From the NCBI GenBank assembly GCA_049414625.1, contig JBMSAU010000057.1, forward strand, positions 1-8,126: 8,126 nt of DNA, written 5' to 3'. The DNA comes from WYEG01 sp049414625 (GTDB lineage Bacteria; Desulfobacterota; Thermodesulfobacteria; Thermodesulfobacteriales; Thermodesulfobacteriaceae). This document shows positions 1 through 6,466 of this stretch, one piece after another. The position numbers and the translations under genes were made by a program. A model generated the notes under the pieces. It saw nothing but the letters and a program-made list of their open reading frames with translations. It did no database searches and was not told the origin of the DNA. Each line of letters opens with the position of its first letter. Position 1 is the first letter of the stretch.

Positions 1-84
1 GAATCTCTATATGATTATTCTACAGAGGCTTTGGTTTTTTGTGATAGTATTGAGAGTGAGAAGGAGAGGATAAAGGTCTTATAA
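1..84 (+). CDS. C-terminal end of an upstream protein, unidentified (partial)
   Basis: The first plus-strand frame is open from the window edge and ends at TAA 82-84, giving 27 residues that end in ESEKERIKVL. The composition, acidic and then Lys/Arg-rich, looks like a normal charged C-terminus. The other open frame (base 2 to the stop at 70-72) gives a less natural Arg-rich tail. The piece is too short to assign to a family. It lies 27 bp before the promoter of the haemerythrin unit and points the same way, but that promoter suggests the haemerythrin genes are transcribed separately. Whether it is coding is likely but not certain. Confidence 0.45.
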   Translation, partial: ESLYDYSTEALVFCDSIESEKERIKVL

Positions 85-111
85 TATTTTTTGAACAGCC
101 TCAATTACTAC

Positions 112-139
112 TTGACAGGGAGTAAATATTGGTTATAAA
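112..139 (+). promoter_or_regulatory. Sigma-70-type promoter of the haemerythrin/sensor/dynamin unit
   Basis: A perfect -35 box TTGACA (112-117) is followed after 16 bp by TATAAA (134-139). Transcription would start near base 146, leaving a leader of about 27 nt before the ATG at 173. The -10 box touches the in-frame TTG at 140, which argues against that TTG being the translation start. No clear operator palindrome is seen around it. Confidence 0.75.
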
Positions 140-163
140 TTGATTAAATTCCTTTTTAAGGAA

Positions 164-169
164 AAGGAG
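164..169 (+). promoter_or_regulatory. Shine-Dalgarno AAGGAG deciding the haemerythrin start
   Basis: AAGGAG lies 3 nt before ATG 173, and a second AAGG (158-161) lies 11 nt before it, so the region is strongly purine-rich. No such signal precedes the TTG at 140, which sits directly at the -10 box. The site therefore supports ATG 173 as the start, giving a protein that begins MSFAEWDE, as is usual in this family. Confidence 0.65.
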
Positions 170-172
170 AAA

Positions 173-562
173 ATGTCTTTTGCAGAGTGGGACGAAATTT
201 TTGAAACCGGCGTTGAGGAATTTGACCTTCAGCATAAAAGAATGATCCAAATCCTCAATTTAATTTATAGTTATTATCAAAGGCGGCTTGATAAAAGGAT
301 GATTGAGGAGGTGGTCCACCAACTTACCGATTATTTTCAAAAACATTTTGCTTCTGAAGAGGCACTGATGAAGAGCATAGAATATCCAGAAGAGGAATTT
401 GCAGTTCATAAAAATGCACATCAGGAATTTTTAAAAGCCTATTTACAGAAGGTTCAGGAAGGGAATATTATGGAGCTTTTAAAATTCGTTAAGAACTGGT
501 GGGTTTCGCATGTGCTCCATATAGACAAAAAATATGGCGAATTTATTAAGATGAAAAAATAA
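173..562 (+). CDS. Bacteriohaemerythrin (single-domain O2-binding di-iron protein)
   Basis: This 129-residue cytoplasmic four-helix-bundle protein belongs to the bacteriohaemerythrin family, which binds O2 reversibly at a non-haem di-iron site and serves in O2 sensing, delivery or detoxification. All seven expected iron ligands can be placed: His21 (in FDLQHKRM), His58 and Glu62 (HFASE), His79 and His83 (HKNAH), and His113 with Asp118 (HVLHID). The N-terminal W-D/E-x-x-x-x-T/V-G pattern (WDEIFETGVEEFD) is also typical, and the length is that of a stand-alone domain. There is no fused sensor or output domain. An in-frame TTG at 140 would add 11 residues, but it overlaps the promoter -10 box and lacks a ribosome site, so ATG 173 is chosen. 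It is the first gene of the unit, 20 bp before the haem sensor, which suggests a shared response to O2 or NO. The family call is firm; its precise role is inferred. Confidence 0.93.
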   Translation: MSFAEWDEIFETGVEEFDLQHKRMIQILNLIYSYYQRRLDKRMIEEVVHQLTDYFQKHFASEEALMKSIEYPEEEFAVHKNAHQEFLKAYLQKVQEGNIMELLKFVKNWWVSHVLHIDKKYGEFIKMKK

Positions 563-582
563 ATTATGAGGGGGCATGGAGG

Positions 583-2268
583 ATGAAAATATTAAAAGAA
601 GACTTTGAAAGAGGGATAAAATTTAGGTACCGTTTGAAATATATAATAACAACTTTAATTATAATAGTTTTAGGCATGTTTATTTTAACATTGTTAACAT
701 ATTTAGTATCAAAACGCATGCTTTTAAATATGATTGAAAGAGATTTTGAATTTAAATGGAAAAAAAATTTTCAGTTAGTGTGGGAACCTTTATCTACCCA
801 TGATCAATTATATCTATTGACAGGTGAGGTGCCTTTGGAAACTCAAAGATTCTATTATAACTATTTAAAGGAAAAAATCTTAAGCCAACAACAGGTCAAG
901 GTAGAAATGATTGTAAGCGATAGTATCGTGAGCCTGTATGGTCTTGGGCATTTATCACGAAAACCAAAAGATGAGGTAGAGCAAAAGGCTCTTACTACTG
1001 GAAATCCACAGTTTCTCACAAAAGACTTTTATAAAACAGCAATTGTTCCAATCAAAGCAAAAGATGAGTGTTTATCTTGCCATTCAAATGTATCTCCAGG
1101 AGATACTCTTGGGGCATTAAGTATTACAATACCTTTTATCGATATGTATAACACAGTGCGTAATATATCTATTATTGTATTATTTTTGGGATTTGGCGGA
1201 TTAATAACTATTGGTTTACTTGTGAGTTACTCATTTAAGAAATCTCTTTACGATCCTTTAGAGAAACTTTCGGAGTTATTAATTGCAGCGTCGAAAGGTA
1301 ATTTTGGTATAGATCTACCAAAAGATTTGCTTGAAAGATCTGATATAGTAGGATTGGTTGCCAATTCTGTGAACTCTTTATTTAATACTATTAGGTCTTT
1401 TTCTAATAAATCGCTTGAATATTCAAATAAACTAACTACTCAGATAGATGATGTTTTTAGAAGTATTGAGACATTAAATGATAAGCTTAAGACTCTTTCA
1501 CTTAAGTTTGGAATTATCAGCATGCAGATAGATGATATAGGTTTTATTTCTCCAGATTTGACAAAAAATGTTAGACAAGCTAACAATCAAGTGAAAGAAC
1601 TGAAGGCTAAGATTGATTACATTGCTGAAAAGGAGTTAAGTAGGGAGGAAAAGGAACAATTTTTAGATGAAATTCAAAAGCTTTACCAGGGTATATTAGA
1701 TAACACGATAAAGATAAGCGAGGGAGTAGAAAAGTTATCTGCAAGTAAAGAAGTTCTTTCAAAAACTATTGATGAAATAATGAGTATGATAATGGAAACT
1801 TCAACATATATAGATAAAATAAGTGAGGAAGCATATGAACAATTATTAATTTCGTCGTATTTGCATGCTCAGGCTATCAGTGTATATACCTCTCGAACAG
1901 AGCAATTGATAACTGAGGTTATAGAAAAAGAGCTTGATAGATACTACCTCAGATTGCAGGCTCATTTAAAAGGAATTGATAAGCTTGATCCAATGAAGCA
2001 TGGTGATTTTAAAAATTCATTAATTGGTCAGTGGTGGTTTTCGGAAGAGGGTAATAGTTTTAGAGCCCGTTATTCTTCTTATGATTTTGCGAAATTACAA
2101 GATGATTTGGAACAGTTATTTAGTCTTGGTAGATCTATTATTGAATCAGTTGACAAAGGTGAAGAAGGTGAGGTTGATTCTTTATTCCAAAAATATCGAG
2201 CTATTTTAAGACGTGTAAAATTAGATTTAGATGAGTTGAGAGAGATGCTTAGGGAAGGGGGCAAGTAA
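583..2268 (+). CDS. Membrane sensor: periplasmic haem (Tll0287-like/DUF3365) domain, HAMP, coiled coil, CZB-like tail
   Basis: This is a 561-residue inner-membrane protein. TM1 is about residues 20-42, a periplasmic domain runs 43-194, and TM2 is about 195-217. A HAMP-like segment begins at 219 (DPLEKLSELL, then GNFGIDLP). Long heptad-type coiled coil follows to about 420. The periplasmic domain carries one c-type haem site CLSCH (163-167) followed by GDTLGALSITIP, the arrangement of the Tll0287-like (DUF3365) domain found in redox and gas sensors. The last 140 or so residues resemble the chemoreceptor zinc-binding (CZB) domain: SLIGQW (479-484) matches the family CxxGxW, and KLQDDLEQLFSLGR (504-517) lies where HxxxH is expected. 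The Cys and both of those His are replaced; His428 may be the only ligand kept. No methyl-accepting tip, kinase, cyclase or DNA-binding domain is seen, so the output is unknown. GAGGGGG (568-574) lies 8 nt before the ATG. The dynamin-like gene follows after 8 bp. Confidence 0.82.
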   Translation: MKILKEDFERGIKFRYRLKYIITTLIIIVLGMFILTLLTYLVSKRMLLNMIERDFEFKWKKNFQLVWEPLSTHDQLYLLTGEVPLETQRFYYNYLKEKILSQQQVKVEMIVSDSIVSLYGLGHLSRKPKDEVEQKALTTGNPQFLTKDFYKTAIVPIKAKDECLSCHSNVSPGDTLGALSITIPFIDMYNTVRNISIIVLFLGFGGLITIGLLVSYSFKKSLYDPLEKLSELLIAASKGNFGIDLPKDLLERSDIVGLVANSVNSLFNTIRSFSNKSLEYSNKLTTQIDDVFRSIETLNDKLKTLSLKFGIISMQIDDIGFISPDLTKNVRQANNQVKELKAKIDYIAEKELSREEKEQFLDEIQKLYQGILDNTIKISEGVEKLSASKEVLSKTIDEIMSMIMETSTYIDKISEEAYEQLLISSYLHAQAISVYTSRTEQLITEVIEKELDRYYLRLQAHLKGIDKLDPMKHGDFKNSLIGQWWFSEEGNSFRARYSSYDFAKLQDDLEQLFSLGRSIIESVDKGEEGEVDSLFQKYRAILRRVKLDLDELREMLREGGK

Positions 2269-2276
2269 TTTCAAGG

Positions 2277-4265
2277 ATGGAAAAGAAAATCGGGTTTCAT
2301 GAGTATAAAATTTTCGTAACTGAATTAGTTAATATTTACGATTCTTATTTAAGTGTTAGGGGAGATTATAATGATGGGATTAACATAAGTCTTCTTGATA
2401 AGAAGATCAAAAACATCGTGGATAATGTTTTTTATGTTGCGATTGCTGGTGAAGTAAAGGCAGGAAAATCAACGTTCATAAACAGCTTACTTAGGGAAGA
2501 GATTTTACCTGCCGATGTTTTACAGGCTACTTCTTCTATAATAGAAGTTTTCTACAGCAAAAGACCTTTTTTGAAAATAACTTATGCGTCGGGCAGGGTA
2601 GAAGAAATTGAGGAAGAATCGAAGAAGATTTTTAAAGAAAGGTTAAAAGAGGTAGCTGCGATACCTGATGAGTATAGAGATATTCCAACAAGCTTAATTG
2701 ATTATTGGCTACTTGATCATGGTGAGATCCCAGAAGTTAATGATGAATTTATTCGTTATTTGGAAGAAAAATCAAACTTAGACAATCTTTCATCGCAAGT
2801 TGATAAAATACGCTCCTACCTTCAAAAAAGAAATCTTGACAACATTACTACAAGAATTGAGCTTGGTTATCCCTTCCGGGTTGGCTTAGAAAATATTCGC
2901 TTTTTGGATATGCCAGGTGTAAACGCAGTAGGTGGGGTTTATGATATAGCCTTTTCCTACCTTGATATGTCAAATGCCATCCTTTTTATACATCCAATAA
3001 AACCAGTTGAATCAGAGTCTTTTAAAAATTTTGTATCCACCATAATTCCTAAGAAAAACAAGGATATGGTATTTCTGGTGCTAACTCACGCTGGTGTTTA
3101 CCTTGAAGAAAAAGATCGACTTTTGAATGAAGCAAGGAGAATATATGCCAATTTAATTCCGCCTAATAGAATATTTACAGTTGATAGCATTCTTAAGTTG
3201 ATCCACGAAGATTTGATGAGGGGAAAGAAGCTTGAGGACATAAAAAAAGATAAAGCTAAAAGAAAATGGGTAGCTTTTGTCCTTGACCTTGCTGATGAGC
3301 TTGGAATGCCTCCTGAAAAAGCCTTTTTGGAATTCTCAGGGTTTAAAGAATTATTGCCCGCTTTAGAAAATTTTTTGATTGAAGCTCCTATTTTAGAACT
3401 TAGAAATATAGCACAGACTATACATACGGGTTATGAAGAATTAGAAAGAATGTTAAATGAACATTTGAGCTTACTTCTTGTAAGGCAGAAAGACTTAGAA
3501 AGGTTTGAAGAAGAAGTAAAGCAAAGAATAGATGGATATAAAAGGCTCCGAGCAGAAGCATATTTTATTTTGGAAGAAGCTGAAATTAATTTTAAAGGCT
3601 TAAATTCTCCTTTTGAAAAGGCTTTACAGGAATTTAAAAGTAAATATCAAGAATTCATCATAAATTCAAGAAATATTGAGGAATTGCGAAAACATTACAG
3701 GGATGCAGAGGACGAGTTAGATGAAATTATAGGAAAATCGCTTTCCACAATATCTAGCTTTTTCCGAGAAAGGTTAAAGGTCCTTGGAGAAAGTTTAAAT
3801 AAAGAATACAAAGTAACCATTCCAAAGATAGATTTTGCAATTTTGGAAGAATCAACAAAGAAAAAATTAAAAGAGAAAGAAGAAAGGGATGCTTTAGGTA
3901 GGGCATGGTCTTTTCTACTTCCATGGAGATGGCTAAAATTAAAAGAACTTTTTAAATTTAAAAAGGAATCAGCTTCGACATTAGAAAAGAAGCTTTTACA
4001 AGAATTGAAAGGGGCAGCTATTACTCAAATTTCAAACGTTCTCGACAAGATAAGGGATGAAATTTTTAAAGCTTTGGATTACTATAAAGGGCAAGTGAGA
4101 CAGATACTAAAAGAAAGAGAAGCTCAAATTGAGAGATTAAAGCTCGAAATAAAAACAGCAGAGGCTCTTGAGTTAGAAATTTTGCAAACGGAGAAAAAGC
4201 TTACTATGATTCAGCGAGAAAAAGAAAGATTAAACAGGTTCTTGGAGAATTTAAATGTTACCTAA
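2277..4265 (+). CDS. Bacterial dynamin-like GTPase
   Basis: This 662-residue large GTPase of the dynamin superfamily hydrolyses GTP and in known bacterial members bends, fuses or protects membranes. G1 is GEVKAGKST (58-66), the G2 Thr is probably Thr85 in LQATSSI, and G3 is DMPG (211-214) after a hydrophobic strand. At the G4 position, where [N/T]KxD is expected, the sequence reads THAG (270-273), so guanine specificity is not obvious. A long insertion of about 100 residues lies between G2 and G3. After about residue 375 the protein is helical, charged stalk/coiled coil. It is interrupted at about 541-563 by a Trp/Phe/Leu/Lys-rich stretch (WSFLLPWRWLKLKELF) that could be a membrane-touching paddle. 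There is no signal peptide or true transmembrane helix. ATG 2277 has only AAGG directly before it and AGGGGG 15 nt upstream, so translation may be coupled to the sensor gene ending 8 bp earlier. The superfamily call is secure, but the subfamily and cellular role are not. Confidence 0.85.
   Translation: MEKKIGFHEYKIFVTELVNIYDSYLSVRGDYNDGINISLLDKKIKNIVDNVFYVAIAGEVKAGKSTFINSLLREEILPADVLQATSSIIEVFYSKRPFLKITYASGRVEEIEEESKKIFKERLKEVAAIPDEYRDIPTSLIDYWLLDHGEIPEVNDEFIRYLEEKSNLDNLSSQVDKIRSYLQKRNLDNITTRIELGYPFRVGLENIRFLDMPGVNAVGGVYDIAFSYLDMSNAILFIHPIKPVESESFKNFVSTIIPKKNKDMVFLVLTHAGVYLEEKDRLLNEARRIYANLIPPNRIFTVDSILKLIHEDLMRGKKLEDIKKDKAKRKWVAFVLDLADELGMPPEKAFLEFSGFKELLPALENFLIEAPILELRNIAQTIHTGYEELERMLNEHLSLLLVRQKDLERFEEEVKQRIDGYKRLRAEAYFILEEAEINFKGLNSPFEKALQEFKSKYQEFIINSRNIEELRKHYRDAEDELDEIIGKSLSTISSFFRERLKVLGESLNKEYKVTIPKIDFAILEESTKKKLKEKEERDALGRAWSFLLPWRWLKLKELFKFKKESASTLEKKLLQELKGAAITQISNVLDKIRDEIFKALDYYKGQVRQILKEREAQIERLKLEIKTAEALELEILQTEKKLTMIQREKERLNRFLENLNVT
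4244..4247 (+). promoter_or_regulatory. Ribosome site GGAG inside the dynamin gene, for the overlapping partner
   Basis: GGAG lies 7 nt before ATG 4255, within the last codons of the GTPase gene. Its good spacing shows that the 214-residue downstream frame is translated as its own protein and is not simply a frameshifted end of the GTPase. Confidence 0.6.
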
Positions 4266-4899
4266 GGAAAAAATAGAAGAAATTGAAAGAAAAATATTAG
4301 AAGATTTGAATTCTCAATTAGCTGTGGTTAAAAGTGAAGTAAATTTTTTCATTGACAAGGATTTGAATCTATATTTTCTTAGAGAATTTATAAAAAGCTA
4401 CACACCAAAACTTTTGGAAAAAAAAGCTGAGATCCTTTTAGATACATTATTAAATTATCTAATGTCAGCTCTTTTAGAAGTTATTAGGGATAAAGATATA
4501 TCAGTAAAACAGAGCGTAGTTCAAGCAGATATAAGAGAAAGAGTAAAAGCTTGGGCTTTAGGTAAAAATAATGCTTTTAATCCAACAAAATTAGAGTTGA
4601 AGGAAGACGAAGAGATATTAGAAAGGTTAAAAGAGGTTGCTCCTGGATTGCTTGTTGCTATAGGAGGAGCTGCTGCTGCTGTTATTGTTTCAGATAACAT
4701 TCTAACGAAATTGGTCCCAGGACTTTCAACCTTAGCTGGGTCTGCTTATATTATCAAACAATTTAGAGAGCGAGTTCAAAGGCTAAAAAGGATTTGGAAA
4801 AAAAATGTTGAAAATTATTTAGATATAAACAAAAAATTACTTCATAGTTGGTTAACAAGTGTAATTGAGAAATTTCATAAAGAGGTCGCTAACCTTTAA
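4255..4899 (+). CDS. Dynamin-partner protein with hydrophobic hairpin, no recognised family
   Basis: I do not recognise a named family for this 214-residue protein. It is mostly charged helix (1-125 and 170-214) around a hydrophobic Gly/Ala-rich stretch at 130-167. Two hydrophobic runs (LLVAIGGAAAAVIV, and LVPGLSTLAGSAYII) are joined by SDNILTK. This is a hairpin that could insert into a membrane, like the paddle of bacterial dynamins or a transmembrane pair. There is no signal peptide, no P-loop and no Cys or His cluster. Its start overlaps the GTPase stop by 11 bp in another frame, with its own GGAG site, a sign of coupled translation and fixed stoichiometry. The likely role is membrane anchor or second subunit of the GTPase. 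Bacterial dynamins often occur as adjacent pairs, but the second member normally has its own GTPase domain, which this one lacks. The role is inferred from neighbourhood and shape. Confidence 0.72.
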   Translation: MLPKEKIEEIERKILEDLNSQLAVVKSEVNFFIDKDLNLYFLREFIKSYTPKLLEKKAEILLDTLLNYLMSALLEVIRDKDISVKQSVVQADIRERVKAWALGKNNAFNPTKLELKEDEEILERLKEVAPGLLVAIGGAAAAVIVSDNILTKLVPGLSTLAGSAYIIKQFRERVQRLKRIWKKNVENYLDINKKLLHSWLTSVIEKFHKEVANL

Positions 4900-4904
4900 A
4901 AAAT

Positions 4905-5693
4905 CTATTTAGCTTTTGAAAGTAAATCCAACAGAATTTTAATATCACTGTCTATTTGGCCTACAGTTAAAAAGATAATTTCGCGTTTTATTTCTGGAGT
5001 TTGCACAACTTTTACTTTATACCCCTTGGGGTCAGCTATGGCTAAACCTATAGCACCTTTTCTTTTTTCTACCTGTTCTAAAATATCGTCGGGATATTCT
5101 ACATCGATTCTGTTTTTAGGATTTATAGGGAAACCATCTAAAATTTTTTGTGAAAAAATAGTGTGAGTTCCTTTCATGCGCTTTGCTACTACAACTTCAA
5201 TTGGAACATCTTCCCACCCAAATGATTTCCAATTTTTTTCTATACCCAAAAAGATCTTTTTTAAATCTTCTTTTGAGAGACGGGATATCGTATTATTTTG
5301 ATTGACAATTACTTTTGTTGAGGCTTGTCCTAATACAATATAGGTAAAAACATCCGGATTATCAATAATTAATCCCTCTTCTTCTAAAAGCTGAAGAAGG
5401 ACATCAAAGGGTAAGCCAAAGAAACCTGCGTTTACACGCCTGTTGTATAGTTCCCAGGTTCCTAAAATTGGACCTACAGGGACAATTTCTAACTTTTTAT
5501 TTGTTCGTTTTTCAAATTCCTCTTTTATGCTTTCTAAAATATCTATAGTCCCCCCACCACAAGCTACCTTTATAACATCACCTGAACTTGTAAAACCAAA
5601 TCTGGTGTACATAAGAATAAGAGATCCTACCAAAACAAGGACATGAATAAAAATTTTGGTTATTATGTATTTCGAAAATCTTTTCATTATCAT
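4905..5693 (-). CDS. PstS-like periplasmic binding protein, third of three, probably membrane-anchored
   Basis: This 262-residue protein has the fold signature of the PstS-like family (type II periplasmic binding proteins). RLSKEDLKKIFLGIEKNW (138-155) matches the conserved LSxxxLxxIFxGxxxxW block, KGTHTIF (174-180) sits at the phosphate-loop position SGTxxxF with Lys for Ser, and there is a late GAIGLAIAD motif. The N-terminal hydrophobic helix (about 10-29) lacks an AxA cleavage site and is followed by RFGF, so it may stay as a membrane anchor. The ligand loop after the first strand is CGGGTID (45-51). The start at 5693 overlaps the previous stop as ATGA. A second in-frame ATG (5687) lies 9 nt after AGGAG, against 3 nt for the first, so translation may begin at residue 3. 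Its stop faces the partner-protein stop across 5 bp. The ligand is not known to be phosphate. Confidence 0.8.
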   Translation of the reverse strand: MIMKRFSKYIITKIFIHVLVLVGSLILMYTRFGFTSSGDVIKVACGGGTIDILESIKEEFEKRTNKKLEIVPVGPILGTWELYNRRVNAGFFGLPFDVLLQLLEEEGLIIDNPDVFTYIVLGQASTKVIVNQNNTISRLSKEDLKKIFLGIEKNWKSFGWEDVPIEVVVAKRMKGTHTIFSQKILDGFPINPKNRIDVEYPDDILEQVEKRKGAIGLAIADPKGYKVKVVQTPEIKREIIFLTVGQIDSDIKILLDLLSKAK

Positions 5694-6454
5694 CTTCTCC
5701 TTTCTGGCATTTTTGGAGGTATTAAATAGTTTATAAGAGTTAGAACCTCATTCTTGGGTGTTTTTTTATAAGCTAAGTAAATAAACCTTGAAACCTCGGG
5801 AGTTTGTATAACTGTTACGCTCCGGTCTACATAAGGTTCTTGTATTATTCCAATAGCGTTTTCTCTAAAGGCTACAACTAATTTTTGTTCCTTAGGTGAC
5901 CTTACTGTTATAAATTTTATTCCTAAAGGGCTATTGCCGATGATGTTGTTAAGAAAATATTTTTGAGCCTCGCTTGCTTGTCTGCTAAGGACTAAAAGGG
6001 GAGGTAAGTCTTTCCAATTAAAATGGGACCAGCTTGTAATTTCCCCTCTCAAAATTTGAGTAAGCTCAGATTTTGATAATCTAGTTACCGGATTTCTTTT
6101 GTTAGCAATAACTACAATCCTTTCTTTCCCTATTATTACTTCCTCAAACGCTGTGGAAGGAATTTCTATGCCCTCATTGATTAAGAGGGCAATCCAATTT
6201 TTCAGAGGGATTGTATCAACCGCAAGGTCAGCTCTATCATTATAAACTTCCCAAAGGGAAAATTTGGGACCCATAGGAATAAAAGTTATTTTAATTCCTG
6301 TTTTCTCTTCGAACCTCCCCGTTTTTTTCTTTAGAAATTCAAGAGATGATGGGCTACCCACAATTTTAATTTCCGCAGAGTAAGCTGAAGAAAGATAAAA
6401 TATTAAAGTGATAATAAAGTTTGCTAAAAAAACTCTTAGCAACGGTTTCATCAT
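5690..6454 (-). CDS. PstS-like periplasmic binding protein, second of three, altered anion loop
   Basis: This 254-residue secreted protein has a signal peptide of about residues 1-27, with probable cleavage after AYSA. The mature start, EIKIVGSPSSLEFL, has the usual first strand followed by a ligand loop. The family block is RLSKSELTQILRGEITSW (125-142), and a later ENAIGII motif is present. At the SGTxxxF phosphate-loop position it reads ASEAQKYF (160-167), so the Gly-Thr pair kept in its two neighbours is lost, and a different or no anion ligand is likely. It is the middle gene of the minus-strand unit, 12 bp after the first binding-protein gene and overlapping the third by 4 bp. GAGAGGA lies just before the two ATG codons, so the start may be residue 1 or 2. 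The C-terminus is unusually basic (PERRR). Paralogue status relative to its neighbours is clear from colinear motifs, though overall identity looks low. Confidence 0.8.
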   Translation of the reverse strand: MMKPLLRVFLANFIITLIFYLSSAYSAEIKIVGSPSSLEFLKKKTGRFEEKTGIKITFIPMGPKFSLWEVYNDRADLAVDTIPLKNWIALLINEGIEIPSTAFEEVIIGKERIVVIANKRNPVTRLSKSELTQILRGEITSWSHFNWKDLPPLLVLSRQASEAQKYFLNNIIGNSPLGIKFITVRSPKEQKLVVAFRENAIGIIQEPYVDRSVTVIQTPEVSRFIYLAYKKTPKNEVLTLINYLIPPKMPERRR

Positions 6455-6466
6455 CCGTCCTCTCTA

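Noticed and set aside
2024..2264. Two 61-residue open frames, one on each strand, inside the end of the haem-sensor gene
   Set aside because: They lie wholly within the well-supported sensor frame, have no ribosome site and show no family features. They are shadows.
583..2268. Sensor gene as a standard methyl-accepting chemotaxis protein
   Set aside because: The conserved hairpin tip of MCPs is not found in the coiled coil, although the membrane layout is similar.
4888..4913. GCTAA/TTAGC inverted repeat as a bidirectional terminator
   Set aside because: Only 5 bp of AT-rich stem with a 16-nt loop; too weak to call.
5443..5646. 67-residue plus-strand open frame opposite the third binding-protein gene
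   Set aside because: Antisense to a clear coding gene, with no start signal and no recognisable motif.
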